The notes beneath the pieces are model-generated. The model did no database searches and was not told the DNA's origin. It worked only from the letters and a program-made list of their open reading frames with translations. This document shows positions 49,818 to 63,000 of a stretch of DNA of 64,000 nucleotides, one piece after another. The stretch comes from Lunularia cruciata (taxonomy: Eukaryota; Streptophyta; Marchantiopsida; Lunulariales; Lunulariaceae). The stretch spans positions 47,754,333 through 47,818,332 of the forward strand of contig OX419756.1 of the NCBI GenBank assembly GCA_948567375.1, given 5' to 3'. A program made the translations under genes and the position numbers. How positions within the stretch are numbered: position 1 is the stretch's first letter; every line of letters begins with the position of its first letter.

Positions 49818-50780
49818 TTGAGACCCAAATGCCGAAGAAAGTGCCTCAAGCGAGGATGTTAAGTGCCCCCACCACGGCAATTACTCAGATATGAGGAATC
49901 TCGGACACAAGTTATTCCCAATTTCTTCTTCAGAACCCACAAGTGCTGCTTGAAAACGTTCTCTGCCACCTCTCCTCAATCGTCTCTAGAAATTTCTGAC
50001 AGGCGCCTGGTCTCTGTCTTTGTTTCTGAGTCCTCGTTGGGACGAAGATTATCCTGTATGGCCGAGATTCAACCTTCTTTCCTTCCCAATGATTGAACTC
50101 TGTTCTCACTCATCCTCCTTCCTCTCTGTCACAAATTTCTCTCAGATAAAAAAGCCCTCTAAACCATGATAAAACAGGCAGTCTGTAATTAGAATGCTGT
50201 TTACTTACGTAAAGAAGAATACGAGCTCCACAAAAACTCTAGATTTTAGCTGTCTCGTTAGTTCTTCTATCTTAAGAGAAGAGGACCGTCTTAACTTTGT
50301 TCAAACCATCATAATCTCTTTGACTCAGGGGCGAAATTCATTTCTGTTCTTGAAACTAAGGCCAGCCAAGGAAAAGAGCTATAGAGACTGGAGCTTCCTA
50401 AATTGGTGGCATGTTAGAACTGTAACGTCAAATATTAATTAAGATTAACATAACAAGATGAGGTACAAACTAAACTAGACATTCCGTCACCGGATTTAAG
50501 AAGGAATCTTCAGTGAGCATCTTTTTCCCCCGATGGGTATGGATATATTTACCTCGTCCAATTAACTGTGTAAAGACGAATCATCCTATCCAAATTTCAG
50601 GAGGCCGCCCCTTTCCCACCATAGCCATTGGTCATCGAAAGTTGACATATTCCTTCTAGCATTACGGGCCATATCCTCGTGAATCTGAATCGGGAATTTC
50701 GAACAGGAGGTGGGTTTAGTTGAGAACTGAGAACAGATCAGACAGTGGGTGGAGTGAAATTATCAAGTGGTAAAGCAGGA
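49818..50780. promoter_or_regulatory. Shared upstream region of the divergent DUF3143 and LTD genes
   Basis: 963 bp lie between the two start codons of genes for chloroplast proteins read in opposite directions. It must contain both 5' UTRs and core promoters. I see no unambiguous TATA box for either gene, so the exact elements are open. Confidence 0.5.
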
Positions 50781-52320
50781 ATGGCAGCCACCATAGCTGC
50801 CAACTCGTGCCCAATTGCTTCTGCAGTAGGTGCAGCGACGACATTATCGAGCAAGGAAGTTCGCCGTGTCGGAGCTGCTGCTGGCTTTAGAAGTTCGTTT
50901 CTGTTCTCAAGGGTTGGGTTGAGAAGCACCGCAGGGGGAGCTTTGGGGCGACAAAATGGGTCGAGATTAAATGCGTGGTTTAAATTTGGAAACAATGGAC
51001 TGGACTCGGAGGGCGCTGGAATTTACGGAAGCCAAGGACGGGATGATTTCGACCGTGATGATGTTGAACAGGTTGGTGGTTTCATCTCATTACTTGTTTA
51101 TGTAGTTCGTGTTCTGCCTGCGTTTCCTTTCTGGTTTCTCGAGGTAGACCATGCAGTGCGTTTGAAGAGAGAGAGAGAATGAGAGAAACTGATTCCCATC
51201 AACTGCTAACAACGTGCCTTGACTTTCAAAAGTTTTAAGTTCGGACATTTTTCTGGTAGCGAACTGCAGGGAATTCCCATTTCATTTGAGGGCAGATTCT
51301 GCTTCAGGTGCTACAGTAGTGTAGTGAACCCTCAAGTACTCTAGAGCTGCAAGTTGTCGAAATCTTTGGTTTTTCATCCGTTAGCAAGAACATGTTCTGC
51401 TGTTTCTGTGAGGAAACTTTCTCTAGAGCTCGATGAGGCTTTCTCTCATGGATATGTTGACGTACATCTCCGAGGAGGAAAACCTCTAGGTTTGGGTCAA
51501 TTAAGCAAAGAAGTTCCTGAGCTTGCTGAAATTCCCGATGCTGAGGACAATAACCTGGCTGTCAGTCTGATGCTTTATCTCAGTCTCGACTCCCACGTAA
51601 AACAGCATCCTGTTTCTTTTTCAATAGATTTGACCTTCAGCAATCTCCAGACTGAGTGCAAAGAGTCTCTTTATGGAAAGATTGGACTGGTTCCATTTAT
51701 GCTTTTGAACTCATGTATGTTTCCTGCTAGAAACATCTCTTCAGGACATCGTGTACAAATTATAATCGCGCCTTAGTCAAAGATGATGAAATCACTGAGT
51801 CGTCCACCTAGTCGGAAGCCGATCCTGTTACCTTGGTTTCTCTTTGCAGCATCGCTCATGACCATCCAGGGGAATTGGACCTCGTATGAACCAAATGCCT
51901 TACCCCTAAACCAATTACCCAGGAACTGACATGGAAATGTTAGGATCTCCATTCCTATCTTTTGATGCATCTAATTTGGTTTCACTAACCTAGGCTCCCA
52001 GTCTTTTTATTGCCATAGTCAACAGAATCTGACGGTGATTAGCCCCTTTTTGGTATGTGCAGTATTTCAACTACATGGGAATGCTGGCCTCTGAGGGTAC
52101 TTATGACAAGATGGAAAGCCTCTTGAGCACCGGAATTCATCCTGTGGACATCTTGTTGCTCTTGGCTGCCTCTGAGGGAGACGTTCCAAAAATTGAGGAG
52201 CTCCTTCGAGCTGGTGCAGACCCTAGAGTACAGGATGACATGGGACGGACTGCTTTGGATCGTGCTGCCGATGAGGACATCAAGAAGCTCATTCTCAGTA
52301 AATCAACAATCAAAGTGTAG
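50781..52320 (+). CDS. LTD: LTD/GDC1, chloroplast ankyrin protein for light-harvesting protein transport (two exons)
   Basis: Exon 1 is 50781-51071 and exon 2 is 52063-52320 (donor CAG/GTTGGT, acceptor GTGCAG/T, phase 0), giving 182 residues. Residues 1 to about 60 are a Ser/Ala/Arg-rich transit peptide. From residue 65 the LTD signature is clear: AWFKFGNNGLDSEGAGIYGS, RDDFDRDDVEQ, YFNYMGMLASEGTYDKM, then ankyrin-type repeats (HPVDILLLLAASEGD, IEELLRAGADP, GRTALDRAADEDI). In Arabidopsis, LTD (also called GDC1) binds light-harvesting chlorophyll proteins and inner-envelope import components and passes the cargo to chloroplast SRP43; loss gives pale plants with few grana. The ATG at 50781 has a good plant context (GGAATGGC); no upstream in-frame ATG exists. 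Length is close to the 172 residues of the Arabidopsis protein. The gene looks intact. Confidence 0.93.
51072..52062 (+). other. Intron of LTD
   Basis: 991 bp with GT...AG ends that splits the protein between DVEQ and YFNY. It contains an open stretch at 51354-51776 with no recognised similarity. Confidence 0.85.
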
Positions 52321-52847
52321 GCTTGATCAAGAGTACGCTCCTTTAGGTCTTACATATCCTTTTCCGCCATCACAGTAGTATGCGAGGCAAGCTGTTGTCA
52401 GCATTTAAGGAGTGGCTGATTTTGGAGCTGCAGGTCAGTTGAAAGTTTAACAAATGGAGTAGTTGGGGTTATAGAAGTCACTTCCCTGCATTACTTAGAG
52501 AGGACTGGTAAGCTTGTACAGGTTTTGATCTGAATAGGAACATGCCTTGTTCCTACGGGATGTTTTGCGATCTTTGTTTTGTGACTCTTGTTGAATTATT
52601 TTTCCTCCTGTTCTCGTGGGGATCTACAAGTCGCTGTTCTTTGTCCCTTGGTACCTTGCATTCTGGTGTCCACAAACTTGGACATCACTGTTTGGAATCC
52701 TTTTATTGGGTCAGTCACTTCCAAGATAATTCCCGCAGTGGCCGAAATCAGATTCTATAATCTATTTTAACGTCAATGCCGGACTGATGGTCCCATCTTG
52801 GGACATCTCAATGCCTTAAATGTCCAGTTGATTAGAACAAGAACTTA

Positions 52848-52853
52848 AATAAA
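52848..52853 (+). terminator. Possible polyadenylation signal of LTD
   Basis: AATAAA about 530 bp after the stop codon, followed by a TGT-rich and TATATATTTA stretch. It would give a 3' UTR of ordinary length; nearer plant-type signals cannot be ruled out. Confidence 0.4.
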
Positions 52854-55800
52854 TGTACCTGTTAGCATTATAGGTGTAATATATATTTAGGGTTTGGAAT
52901 CAGATTTTTGTTCACCCGTTCGTGGACTTATGTGTCCCATTGTGCCGCACTTCTTCCCATTCTTCACAAATGCAGGTTCCATCTCCTTTAAGTTTGTAGT
53001 CAAATCGAAGTTTTCTCTAATCTGAATTTGAACTATTTCTTACCAGTCAAGATGAACGTTCAGTCTTCGAACTGTTTCCTGTTCGTAATGTTCATTCTAC
53101 AAGCTGGCCTTACCGAAGAGGCTAATCGACATGGATCGGGCGTCTCACGTTCTGAGCATATTGTACAGGGTCATCGTACTATGCCTCTCTTTCAAGAAAA
53201 AATTTAGCTATTTTCTGGAATGTTCAGGGAATCTTAATCGTCGTGTACTGACTTTCGTTTCCCTGGATATAACTTGACCATGTCGCTCTTTCCTAGAACA
53301 AATTTGTAAGCTCTGTAAGCTCTTCTTTAAAGCCGTTGACTGCTACAGTAGATCTCCAAAGTTTACCTGGAAAATCACATTACAGTATGTGCTTGTTGGA
53401 ATAGAGTTCCGTTGTGTACCGACGATGTGCTCTCCTTTGTCAAGCAAGCAGGCAAGCTTGAGAGAAGCGGCAGCTTGTCTAGAGTCAGGCAGCAGGAAAA
53501 GTGAGGAAGCAAACTTGGTTCCAAATCTACACGCGCTGTTCCAGTCGGACGTTTTGCTCGTCTCAAGCATCGGAGATATAACAAGCGCTTTTTGGCCAGA
53601 GCTCCAGTTTTCACTTTTGCCCAACTTGAGTTTCTTGTTGCAGATGTGAGCCCTTTATTTCTGGGTTTCTGAGAACATACTTTACCGTGCTACTTTGGAA
53701 ACTAGATCAAGAATGTAAGTCAATTTGCCAAACTGCACATTATCCCGAATAAGAGGTTATCCGCACAGCTATAGTAATGCTTTGCTGATCTCCCATCGAT
53801 AACGCTGGACTTGTTAGGCGTAGATGCTAGAGATAGAGGCAATCACTGTCGGGATAATAGGAAGAGTACGAGGACCCCAAGGCACGTCCACCTTGCCTTT
53901 GGCAAAGACGATTGTTGAACAAGCTTATGGTAAATGTGACTGTTTCTGAAGGCGGGGTGCAGCCTTACATCGACTCTTATATGGCTCGAGATCGGAAGGT
54001 GGTAGCTCCATCCCAGGTGCCCTTGCAGACTTTGCCCACTGTTCTATGAACGGCTAAACTCTGCACATCATCTTCGCCACGGCACAGCCGAATTCAAGCG
54101 GAAGAATTCACGGCACTGCCGAGTATTAGAATTTACTGGGACAATACTGGGCAAGTTCTTGTGCTTAGGCTTCTTGACTTTTCGGTGCAAATTACGCTAA
54201 GCAGAATATATCAATGTTGTTCTGATTACATGGTACTGACTGTGCTAGATACCTGTCAGCTTTTACACTCTCACTTTCATGCTTAGTTTTTGTAGATGAC
54301 AATGCTAGGTGTTTTGGAACTTCAGATAGATTTTCCGTTTGTAGGGGCATGTTTCGTCAAAATTCTCCCAATATCTTCTTCGCTCTTTGCACTTGAAGAG
54401 TAGTTCTATCGACTGCTGTATGTGGAGCCAGGGGCTACTGTTGTTGATTAAGTTGGCAAAGAGTGACTGTGTGGTCTATTTGGAAATAGAAGACAACATC
54501 AAAACAATCACTTCGCCTACCAGAGATTCGATCCTCCCATTCAAGTGCAAACGTCACGTGTCTTTAATTCTTAGTGACAGATTAGAGTAAACTTTTGCAT
54601 TTTCTCGTCCGTCCCTTTCTGAATCTTCATCGGACTGTAAGAGACAAATGAACAGACTTCCACTTTCGCTGTGTGCAATCAGGAACAAGATACGTTCGCA
54701 GAGGCAAGATGCAGATTCCACACTTCAGAGCCGCGACGGATGTTACACATGTCTGTCATCGATCCCTCCCCTACCATCGAGTATGCTCTACGAAAAGTGC
54801 GAAATTGATATTAGTGTTTATTTTTCCTTTAACAGTCCATTTTTGAGTTCCAATGTTCCAATGTTTGCACACATGGGTTTCTTCTTCTAAGAGCGAGTGT
54901 AGAGTCTAACCACTCCTGGGTAATTTTAAAAGTGTTCTGATAGAAAGTAGACTGCAGGTTCACCAACGCCTTCTTTTGTGGCTACCTACTGCAGCTGAAA
55001 TTTCCTATGTCTGCCAGATTTTCCTACGAAGATATTTAACCCATCTAAATCATGCTGCCATTGGATCTGCAACGATGTGTGGACCTATTTCTTGATTCCA
55101 AAGGCGAGGGAGAAGGAGTTCAAAAATGGACTTTGTTAGATATCTACGGGCATATGTATCGCTGATGGGTAGAGACTTCCCAGGAAGGTGCTGGCACAAT
55201 GGAGTTTACAATCACCCAATTAATAATGATATTGTAAATTTGACAAGGATTTTGTGAGCGAAGTACTACTCGTCGTTCGTTCACTGCCCAAGCTCCCAAC
55301 TGAGCATTAATACTGCAACGATAATTAGCTGAGGTAGACATCTGAAATAGACCAGATCCATTTCATATCATGTGTTGGATGACACTCTGACCGGGTTTGC
55401 ATTGGGAAGTGCCATTCGGTCCATGTTGTTATGTAGAACAAATGGCTGTAGCAACTGAAATATGCAAGAGAGATTAAACAAAATACCATGCTACTACATC
55501 TTCTACTTTCTCACACTTCGCGGCCATCGAATTTGGAGGAAAGACGAGTCGTTTGAAAGACCTCCATCGTTTGATATCTATTAAACGCCGTAAGACAACC
55601 ATTCAAAATGAAGAAATTAACTCACAAGATAAATTGCCTTCAGAACATGCTGTTGTGATTCAGAGTGACCGTTCTGTGTAGATATGAAGATATCTCAAGG
55701 TCTCTGTGGCACTCTCTAGAGCAGGATGAGTGCTACGTTTAGATGACATCCAAATATCCGCTTCATTCGCAGTCGCTTGATCCCTGATTAGGTGGTTAAA

Positions 55801-56225
55801 ACCATAGAACGAATTCCACAGGCCTCGACCGATCATTCTTGGATCTGGAGGCAACCTTGGCCAAATAGTTGCTTCTCGTGCCCTCCGAAGATCAGAGCAA
55901 GAATATAGGGACACTAGCTTCCTCTTCCCCAATCTAAGTTCGTAAAGGAGAGATCAAATTTGACAACAACTCTTCTTATCAAAGTCTTAGTAATGATCAG
56001 TACATAAGCGGTACCCCTTGAGTCATTAAAACTTTGTAGTTTGCGCTCAGACTTTTAGCAATGTTGTCATTGACTACCACGTATTTACTCAATCATAACT
56101 CCAAATTGTGCAGACTAGTGGCACATCTTCCAAGACTGTAACCTTGCAACTTGCTTTCCGGCCGGCATACCTCCGCACAGAGGTGGGAAATGGAACAAGA
56201 GCAGATGAAAAGGTCGTTGCTCAGA
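52854..56225. other. Intergenic region between LTD and PLD alpha
   Basis: Contains the 3' flanks of both genes, which converge. Short open frames (for example around 53389-53649 on both strands and 55660-55932 on the minus strand) show no motif or splice context and mirror each other, so I do not call a gene. Confidence 0.5.
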
Positions 56226-59200
56226 TTAGGTGGTCAATATTGAGGGTAGCTTCTCCTGGAAACTTCCAAGAACAAGAGCCTCAGTGTCTGGGAAGTGGGA
56301 CTGACCTGGCAACTCTGTCACTTCTCCTTCATGACTGACAGTGATGGGGAAAGGAAGAAGGTGTCCTTCAAGATCCACAGATTCTTCCTGAACGTAGTCG
56401 GCCCATAGTTTATCTGCAATTGCATTCACGGTTTGGACACACTCCAAACTTGCTGGCTGGAAGAAGCAATCCTCGAGTTTGAGCATGTGTTCATACCACA
56501 AGGACATCCTGAAGCCATGAATCTGTCCTTTGGGCAAGCCATCATAGCCGGCAATACGGTTAGGCTGGTATGCACCGATAGCAATTTCTGAGTCTCGAGC
56601 TCCGTTCATAGATCGCTCGTTAATGTTAGCAGACCCCACGATAATGTACTCATCATCAACTGCAATAGCCAAAATATCTCACCATCAGCTAAAATCTTCT
56701 AACAAAGTTTACTAAAGAATTCATTCTCACGTAATCCATTCCGGAAATAGTGAACAGCTAAAAGTAGCAATTCAAGTTTAAGCAACGGCTTATCGTCATA
56801 TCATAAGTGCATTCCCATCTTGCGCGATATCTACTTCCCTTCCTGCTGCTTCTACTATCAACCAACTCCGATAATCAATCAGATGGTAGACCACAATGGT
56901 GCTGTATGGAAAATCTAACTCAGAGAAACAACTGCATCATATACTAGGCAGCAACAAACCGAGCTCACATTTCAAAACAGAGGTAGAAAGGAAGCGATAC
57001 TGACCAATCATCATCTTTGAGTGTACGTAGATCATGAAGCGCCGAGCAGACTGCGCTCTAATATAGTCTGTGCCCTCCTCGGGGTGATTCTCCGGTTGCA
57101 ACTCCCCATCTGAATACGCCTCACGGTTACCGAGGCAGTAGAAATTCAAGTAGTCTCGTGGACTCTCTTCACTTCCAGCGGCACGTAGAGCATCAGCAAT
57201 AAGTTTGTACATCATTTCCAATGTTCTGCGCATCCAGTCCAAAATAGCCTGCACTGAACCACTTTCAGGTGCACCTTCAGGCCACATTGGGCACACGACG
57301 TACACTGCAAACCGCTCACCAGCTTCGATCTTGCTCACAATCTTCAAGGCCAGCTCCCTTGGGATAAGATGGGATGCTCCGGAATCCTGCTTCGAATCCC
57401 AAGCAAATGCACTTCCGAGGAAGTACTGGTTCTCGATGTATATGTAATCCTTGGCTCTTCTGATGGCGTTGATGTATGCATCCTGGATGGATCGGTCGAT
57501 AACATTGTCCTTTCCACTAACAAGTCCTGCCTTGCAAGCCTCCTCGGGCTCCTCCGGGAAATCCACAGCACCATTATCGATGGATCTGAACAACTGGACA
57601 TTCCACGATTCGGGATCTTCCTCCTCGGTAACAGGAGTGGGTGGCTCCATATCTTCCAGGTCAGGAATGGCAACCAGCCTCTCCTGTCGTTCCTCTCCAG
57701 CCTGCTTCCTCCACCTCTGCTCAAAGTTGTACAGTATATCCCACGCGATAGGACCCTCAACTTGGGAATGAATATCGTGCCAGGGTTCACGAGGACCTCC
57801 ACACTCAATCGATGCTCCGGCGAAATTGGGTTGATGGAAATCGTCACGGTTCACAGTTGCCAAGGTACGGAAAATAGGGTGCTGCTGGGTGTCATATCGT
57901 CCATCGCAGAGATCAATACCTCCGACCATGCTAATAATTCTCCGAGGACCACCCTCATCTCCTCCTGGCACAGGAGCATCGACAATCAAAGTCTTCTGAT
58001 GATGAGTGAACATGGTACCGATCTGAATACCCTGAATAATGCTGAGACCATCGTCAGGGTTACGTGGGCAGAGGACACAGCTAACATCTGTGCCTTCGAA
58101 GAACTTCTCGGTGTCCTCGTCGTGAGTAGCCATCAGCCCATCTCTCTTCAAAAAGTCGATGGAAGTTCTGTCATCCCAAACCAAAAGGTTAACTTTCACT
58201 CCTTCTTCCGCCTTGCGCAACAACAATTGACCCAAAGTCACTCCTTCCGCCCCTTCAATCATCCTATCCTGGTCCCGGATGAGCGTGATCTCAGTATAAA
58301 CAGACCATCCTGTAATGTATATAATATGACGAGCATTGTTTATCATGTGGTAGACATCTTCCCAGCAGCGAGTAGGTTCTTTCACACTTCCATCATCCAG
58401 GTAAATTTCGGGCAAGAACCCATCATGCATATGACTGTCCTGGTAGAGCTTGACTCTACACCCTTTCCGCTGGGGGTAGAAGGTGTAGGGAACACCCTCG
58501 TAGTCGGACCTACTGATTCCGCGTCCCCAGTGCTCGTCATCAACAGCAGCGAAATACTGCATCCTGAAGCGGACTTTCCCTTCTCCGCCCCTGACAGGCT
58601 CACCATCATCCCTGAACAGATCATACCAGTCGTCAATCACCTCACCTCCGTTTATCTCTGTGGCTGGGACCTTAGCTCGGCCTATCAAAGAAGCACCGAT
58701 GGTGTTATCATCTTTGACAGTGATCACTACGTCGGTGACATGATGTGCAGCGTAAATCCGGAAAGACTCATTCCAAACTGGACGCTCAGGTTGGTCTTCA
58801 ATTATCCGAGTTCTTCCGACTCGAGTTTTGCCCAGATCTACCGTAGCATAAAGTCTGCTCTTGCCACTTCCAGTACCAAACGTGTCCTCCACGCTCTCCA
58901 CAAGCTGCAACAGAAAGGAGACATGCACTGCAGTTTAGTATCACTTTGATTCGGCGAATCAGCTGATACTTTATCTCAGTTACCTCCAACAAGACTTTGT
59001 GAACATTTCTCTAAGCAGGGCCAATCAGAGGTTCTGTTGGGCGATCAATCCACCTCCAACCAATCGATGGACGGCTTTCTCATCAGTTTTAAGTCCAAAC
59101 TCTAGCAGGAGTGAAGCCAGTTAAACATTGTCCTCCGTTAGCTGAGCTTCTATAAGTCCTGTACATATTCTCAAGGACCAGGTTTTCTCATGACACTGGC

Positions 59201-59666
59201 CATCAATTCTGCCTTCAGCTTCGTAAGATATGGGCTGAAAGCAGAGGAATCTAACGTACGCTAGATAGTTTCAGAACTAGCAGAAATGAGGGGCTTTCTT
59301 TGCCTTACTACACTGCAATTCCATCGAGGTTAGTGGGAAGACGTCGGTGACAGTAGATTAGATCAAAGCTATGAAATTTCATATTCGGCGATCCATGGCT
59401 GAGTTTGCTGGCTTCAGCTTGATAAGACCCACTGCAGCACCAGAGGAAGCAGAGATCTCGATCACCATGGTTGAACCAGTTGCTCGTCATGCTTTAGTAT
59501 TGGGATCAAAACCAACTCAAGAGTTGCACCTACGAGCTCTTCCGGACACGAAACTCACCTTGCGGAAGAACCTGCCGTGCCCCCCGGAGGCTCGATCTGG
59601 ATGATCCAATCCATCAGCTTCGTAGACTGTTACATGTAGTGTCCCGTGCAGCAGATAGGTTGCCAT
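56226..59666 (-). CDS. PLDalpha: Phospholipase D alpha (three coding exons)
   Basis: Coding exons 59559-59666, 57005-58904 and 56226-56659 (phases 0 and 1, GT/AG introns) give 813 residues, the usual length for plant PLD alpha. It hydrolyses phosphatidylcholine and other phospholipids to phosphatidic acid and the head group, moving from cytosol to membranes with calcium. A C2 domain occupies residues 1 to about 150 (start [20 protein letters not shown]). The two HKD catalytic motifs are HHQKTLIVD (His338, Lys340, Asp345) and HSKMMIVD (His664, Lys666, Asp671, the second split by the last intron), the latter followed by [15 protein letters not shown]. The end [10 protein letters not shown]...LPSILTT is the conserved C-terminus. 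The ATG at 59666 opens the canonical N-terminus. No break is seen. An ortholog of angiosperm PLD alpha 1-type enzymes is likely; the plant-lineage paralog cannot be fixed by eye. Confidence 0.96.
56660..57004 (-). other. Last intron of PLD alpha
   Basis: 345 bp, donor TTG/GTCAGT and acceptor TTGCAG/TT on the minus strand, phase 1, placed inside the second HKD motif. Confidence 0.9.
58905..59558 (-). other. First coding intron of PLD alpha
   Basis: 654 bp, donor AAG/GTGAGT and acceptor TTGCAG/C on the minus strand, phase 0, placed inside the C2 domain after residue 36. Confidence 0.92.
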
Positions 59667-59699
59667 GATTGATTATCCCTTCTCCCAACTCACTTCCTC

Positions 59700-59822
59700 C
59701 TGTGACAACCAGACTTCTGTTCACACACCAAAGACCACACCACATTCATGAGATCGCCCCCAAACAAACATGGCCGGCCGATGCGATAACGAAGCTGGCA
59801 AATAACATGGACAACACCGTAC
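59700..59822 (-). other. Possible 5' UTR intron of PLD alpha
   Basis: A donor-like GAAG/GTACGG and acceptor GTCACAG/GAGG lie 34-156 bases upstream of the start codon. Introns in the 5' UTR are common in plant PLD genes. The pyrimidine tract is weak, so this is tentative. Confidence 0.3.
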
Positions 59823-60077
59823 CTTCCTTCTTCGCAGCCAAACAGATATGTATCCGGTACTTTTTCTACTACTGAAGAGTTCAATCAACCGATCTGCGTT
59901 TCCCCGGATCGTCTCGTCAATAATAAGCTTCTTTCGGTTCAGTAGCTGTGGAGGTCGTCGTTCATATCCTCTGAAGACAGACTGACTGATAGATACTCTC
60001 GCTGATAGCACACTGACTCCACTTGGCAACGCGGGAATCCGATCCTGAACTCCCACTGCCCGTCCTCCTCGTCCAAT

Positions 60078-60088
60078 CTTATGTATAC
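60078..60088 (-). promoter_or_regulatory. Possible TATA box of PLD alpha
   Basis: The minus strand reads GTATACATAAG about 410 bases upstream of the ATG. A start of transcription 30 bases downstream would leave a plausible leader for the proposed UTR intron. Confidence 0.3.
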
Positions 60089-60099
60089 CCACCTGCCCC

Positions 60100-63000
60100 C
60101 CTTGTTACTCGTCTGTCACTCCCGTCGAATGTGGGGGGCAAGTGCTGGAACTCAGCTTTTGACCTCGGTGGGCCATAACTAAATATCTCAAGTCGTTCTT
60201 AACAACTGCTCGCTCTTTCAACCAAAACTGTGCCTAGTCCAGGACATAGCAATCTTTGTACCCACCAACGAAGGACTACACTAGAGAGACATTCTTCCAC
60301 CACAATACAGTGAAGAATTGGGGGAAAGGTCAAGATCTCCTAGAGCTCTATGTGGCAGTGACAGGAGGATGAGATTGAAATATATTGAGGAACTGATGCA
60401 TGCATCATTGTATGGTGCTAAGGCTAGCCACTTCATCGACCTTGGAGATTTTTCTTGGACCTCAGAAGAGATACGGCTTGTACAGTTTGATGCAGTTTTC
60501 CTTGTGTCTAGCTCAACATGGAGATCATTATCATTGAGAGGAGAACTTCTCCTCTTGGTCTTAATTAGTGTCAAAGTGTGGAGATCTTTATTGATTGATA
60601 CTTGAACATTTTTATTCAAGAGCTTTTATTTCTGTCAAGAGCTATCGGACAAGAAAATAAGGAAAGCAATTATACCAGCAATTACAACACACTCATGGAC
60701 AAAAGGTTGATTTCTGATACTGTGATGGTCTTGTCCCCAATCCCACGTTTGTGGCATTAATGCTGGTGAGTTTGAAGTGCAGCCAGCCTATCGATAAAGC
60801 CAAAATTAATTGAAGGTTTCCATTAGGGATATTATCTGCTGACAAGTCGAAGTTTTTCTGCACAGCTACAAATAAATACTGGGTTTATTTTAGCAAGATA
60901 AGAAGAAAGGATTAGGTTCCGCCTCACAGGGCTTAATGATTGCGTTTTTTAAGACTAACTTTCGCATACAACGAGGTGGAAGAGGGAAATCTACCTTTTT
61001 GACTCAGGAGGAAGAGACAGAAATTGCACCACGAGGACATAACAACATATCAACGTTTTCCATGGAGAAAATCCCACGTCCTTCAAGTGCTTTTGGTATT
61101 TCCTGAATTTTACAAGTCAAAGGTCCTCCCACTTTAGGGCCAAAAGTGGAACTAAACTCTACGAAGAAATTGGAGCACATGAAAGTTGTGCAACTAAATT
61201 GCCAATTGTCGAACAGCAAGAAGTGGATGGAGGAGAAACTTGAACAGGAACTTTCTGCGGTCAGAGTAGCATGACAAATCTAGCTAGACAAACTGAGAAA
61301 ATCACATACATTCTCCTCTCTAGTCATAGAGTATGGGCCCCTATGATGAGGCGACGGTTGTCATCATGAAGTTCTTTAAGTTAGAGATGTGTAAGCTATT
61401 CACATTTTGAAGAGATTTCTCATAACTCTAAACCAGAAATAAGATGTATTCGTAATTTTATCTGAATTATAAGTTATGCATAAAATCAGTTTTTTCACAC
61501 GAATTTATACCATAAGGTAGTTATTCAGCTTGAGCAGGGCTGCGTGATCTAGTTCAATTTTATCTAGATTTAAACGGGTGGTCTTTGTCGTACTCACGTT
61601 CTACTTTCGTGTCTAGCACTTTTAATTTAGATATATCACGTTCTGATTATTTGACATGGTTTTGGCAATGTTTATCTAGATTAAAATAGATCTCCAAAAG
61701 TTAGAAAATTTTGTAACTTTTGGAAGATCTCGTATAATCTTACAATTGAAGAGACACTATGGGTCTCAATATCTTCTTTGTGTCTATATATATGGTATGA
61801 AAGCGCAGGCTATATGATTTTTCTAGGAATGTAGATCCTAAATTACATTTCACTAGCTGAAAAAAATCATTTTGGAAGAAGTTGCATCTGGACACACTTA
61901 AAGACAAGGGCAACGAAGGAGCAAAGAGCACAATACCGGGTTCCAAAAACGATACTTATGGAAACTTTACTGCAATGGGTGCTCTCGTAAAATATTTTAC
62001 GTGATCTATAAAAAAAAACTAGCACAAAAATGAAAGGGTCGTGAACATTTATTACAGGAGTTGGAATTTTACGGCCCCTTTCATTTTTATGTGGGTACCG
62101 CGATGGGTTAAGTGAGACTTTCGAGTAATATATTCATGACTTACGCATGCTGAGGGCCAGATCGGGTCAAAATGTGCCCCGCCTCCAAGAAAGAAATAAA
62201 CCTAGTTTCGACCAGCAACTCATGTACCTTGATATCAAAATTGAACTCTAATTACGTTTTACAAGAGGATCCTTAACTCCATAACAAAACTACGGGTCAC
62301 CTTTTTCATACCCGGTAAACTTTTACGACTATAAACCATCGCCCGTAAGCCAGATTGCGTACACCCGTAAAGATTTCCCACGCCTCCCATAAGGTTTGTT
62401 CACGAGATCTTTACGGAAGGGAAAAGTTGTGCAGGGGATGAGTTTCGGTGGTCTAAGAATTTGATATGACTACAGTAGAGAAGCATAAATGCGTTGCACA
62501 CTGTTTAGGACAATCTCGAAGTCTTTGAAGGCATAAAAAACCGTTGTCTTCACGATTTGGATAAGAGGGAGGCACAAGCAGATCAGCAAAGTATCGATCG
62601 GGTGATGACAACCAAGTAGATATGGCTTTTGTTTTCAGTATCAGTACAGTAGGGGCCTGTGCTCCCATGAAGCTTGCATACTCATGCTCATTGCTACTAG
62701 TCGTCTGCAGCTCAAGAACTGCGTTCGGCTAATGTGCAGATTCATGGGTGAATAGGCTAAACACTGGAAGAATAAGAACCATATCCCACATCAAATCACA
62801 TACTTTTATCAGGTGGATAGAGGACCCCACAAAATTCAGAAAATCCGGGTTGTAATTGGATGCAGATTTCTCACCTTCCTCACTCTAGTCATGTGGTGTG
62901 CCCCAGCACCGTTCATGGCCCCGAACTTTCGTGGAGAGAGGTGGACCAGGAATCAGATCCCACGGTGATCTTTGTTACGAGCAGCTGCAAAACTAAATTA

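Noticed and set aside
49818-49880. Upstream extension of the DUF3143 frame
   Set aside because: It would start at TTG; the first ATG (49815-49817) gives a normal transit-peptide start.
50745-50780. Upstream extension of LTD by 12 codons
   Set aside because: The extension would begin with GTG. The ATG at 50781 has a good plant context and opens a typical transit peptide.
51354-51776. Open frame of about 140 codons inside the LTD intron
   Set aside because: Its first codon is not ATG, it matches nothing I recognise, and the flanking exons of LTD join cleanly without it.
53343-53649. Possible gene between LTD and PLD alpha
   Set aside because: Open frames occur on both strands over the same bases, without motifs or splice partners.
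57369-58949. Long plus-strand open frame opposite PLD alpha
   Set aside because: It is the antisense shadow of a conserved exon. The minus strand has the HKD motifs and splice sites.
59721-60092. Minus-strand frame upstream of PLD alpha as a separate gene
   Set aside because: It lies in the likely PLD leader and promoter, is low in conserved character and contains a possible UTR splice donor.
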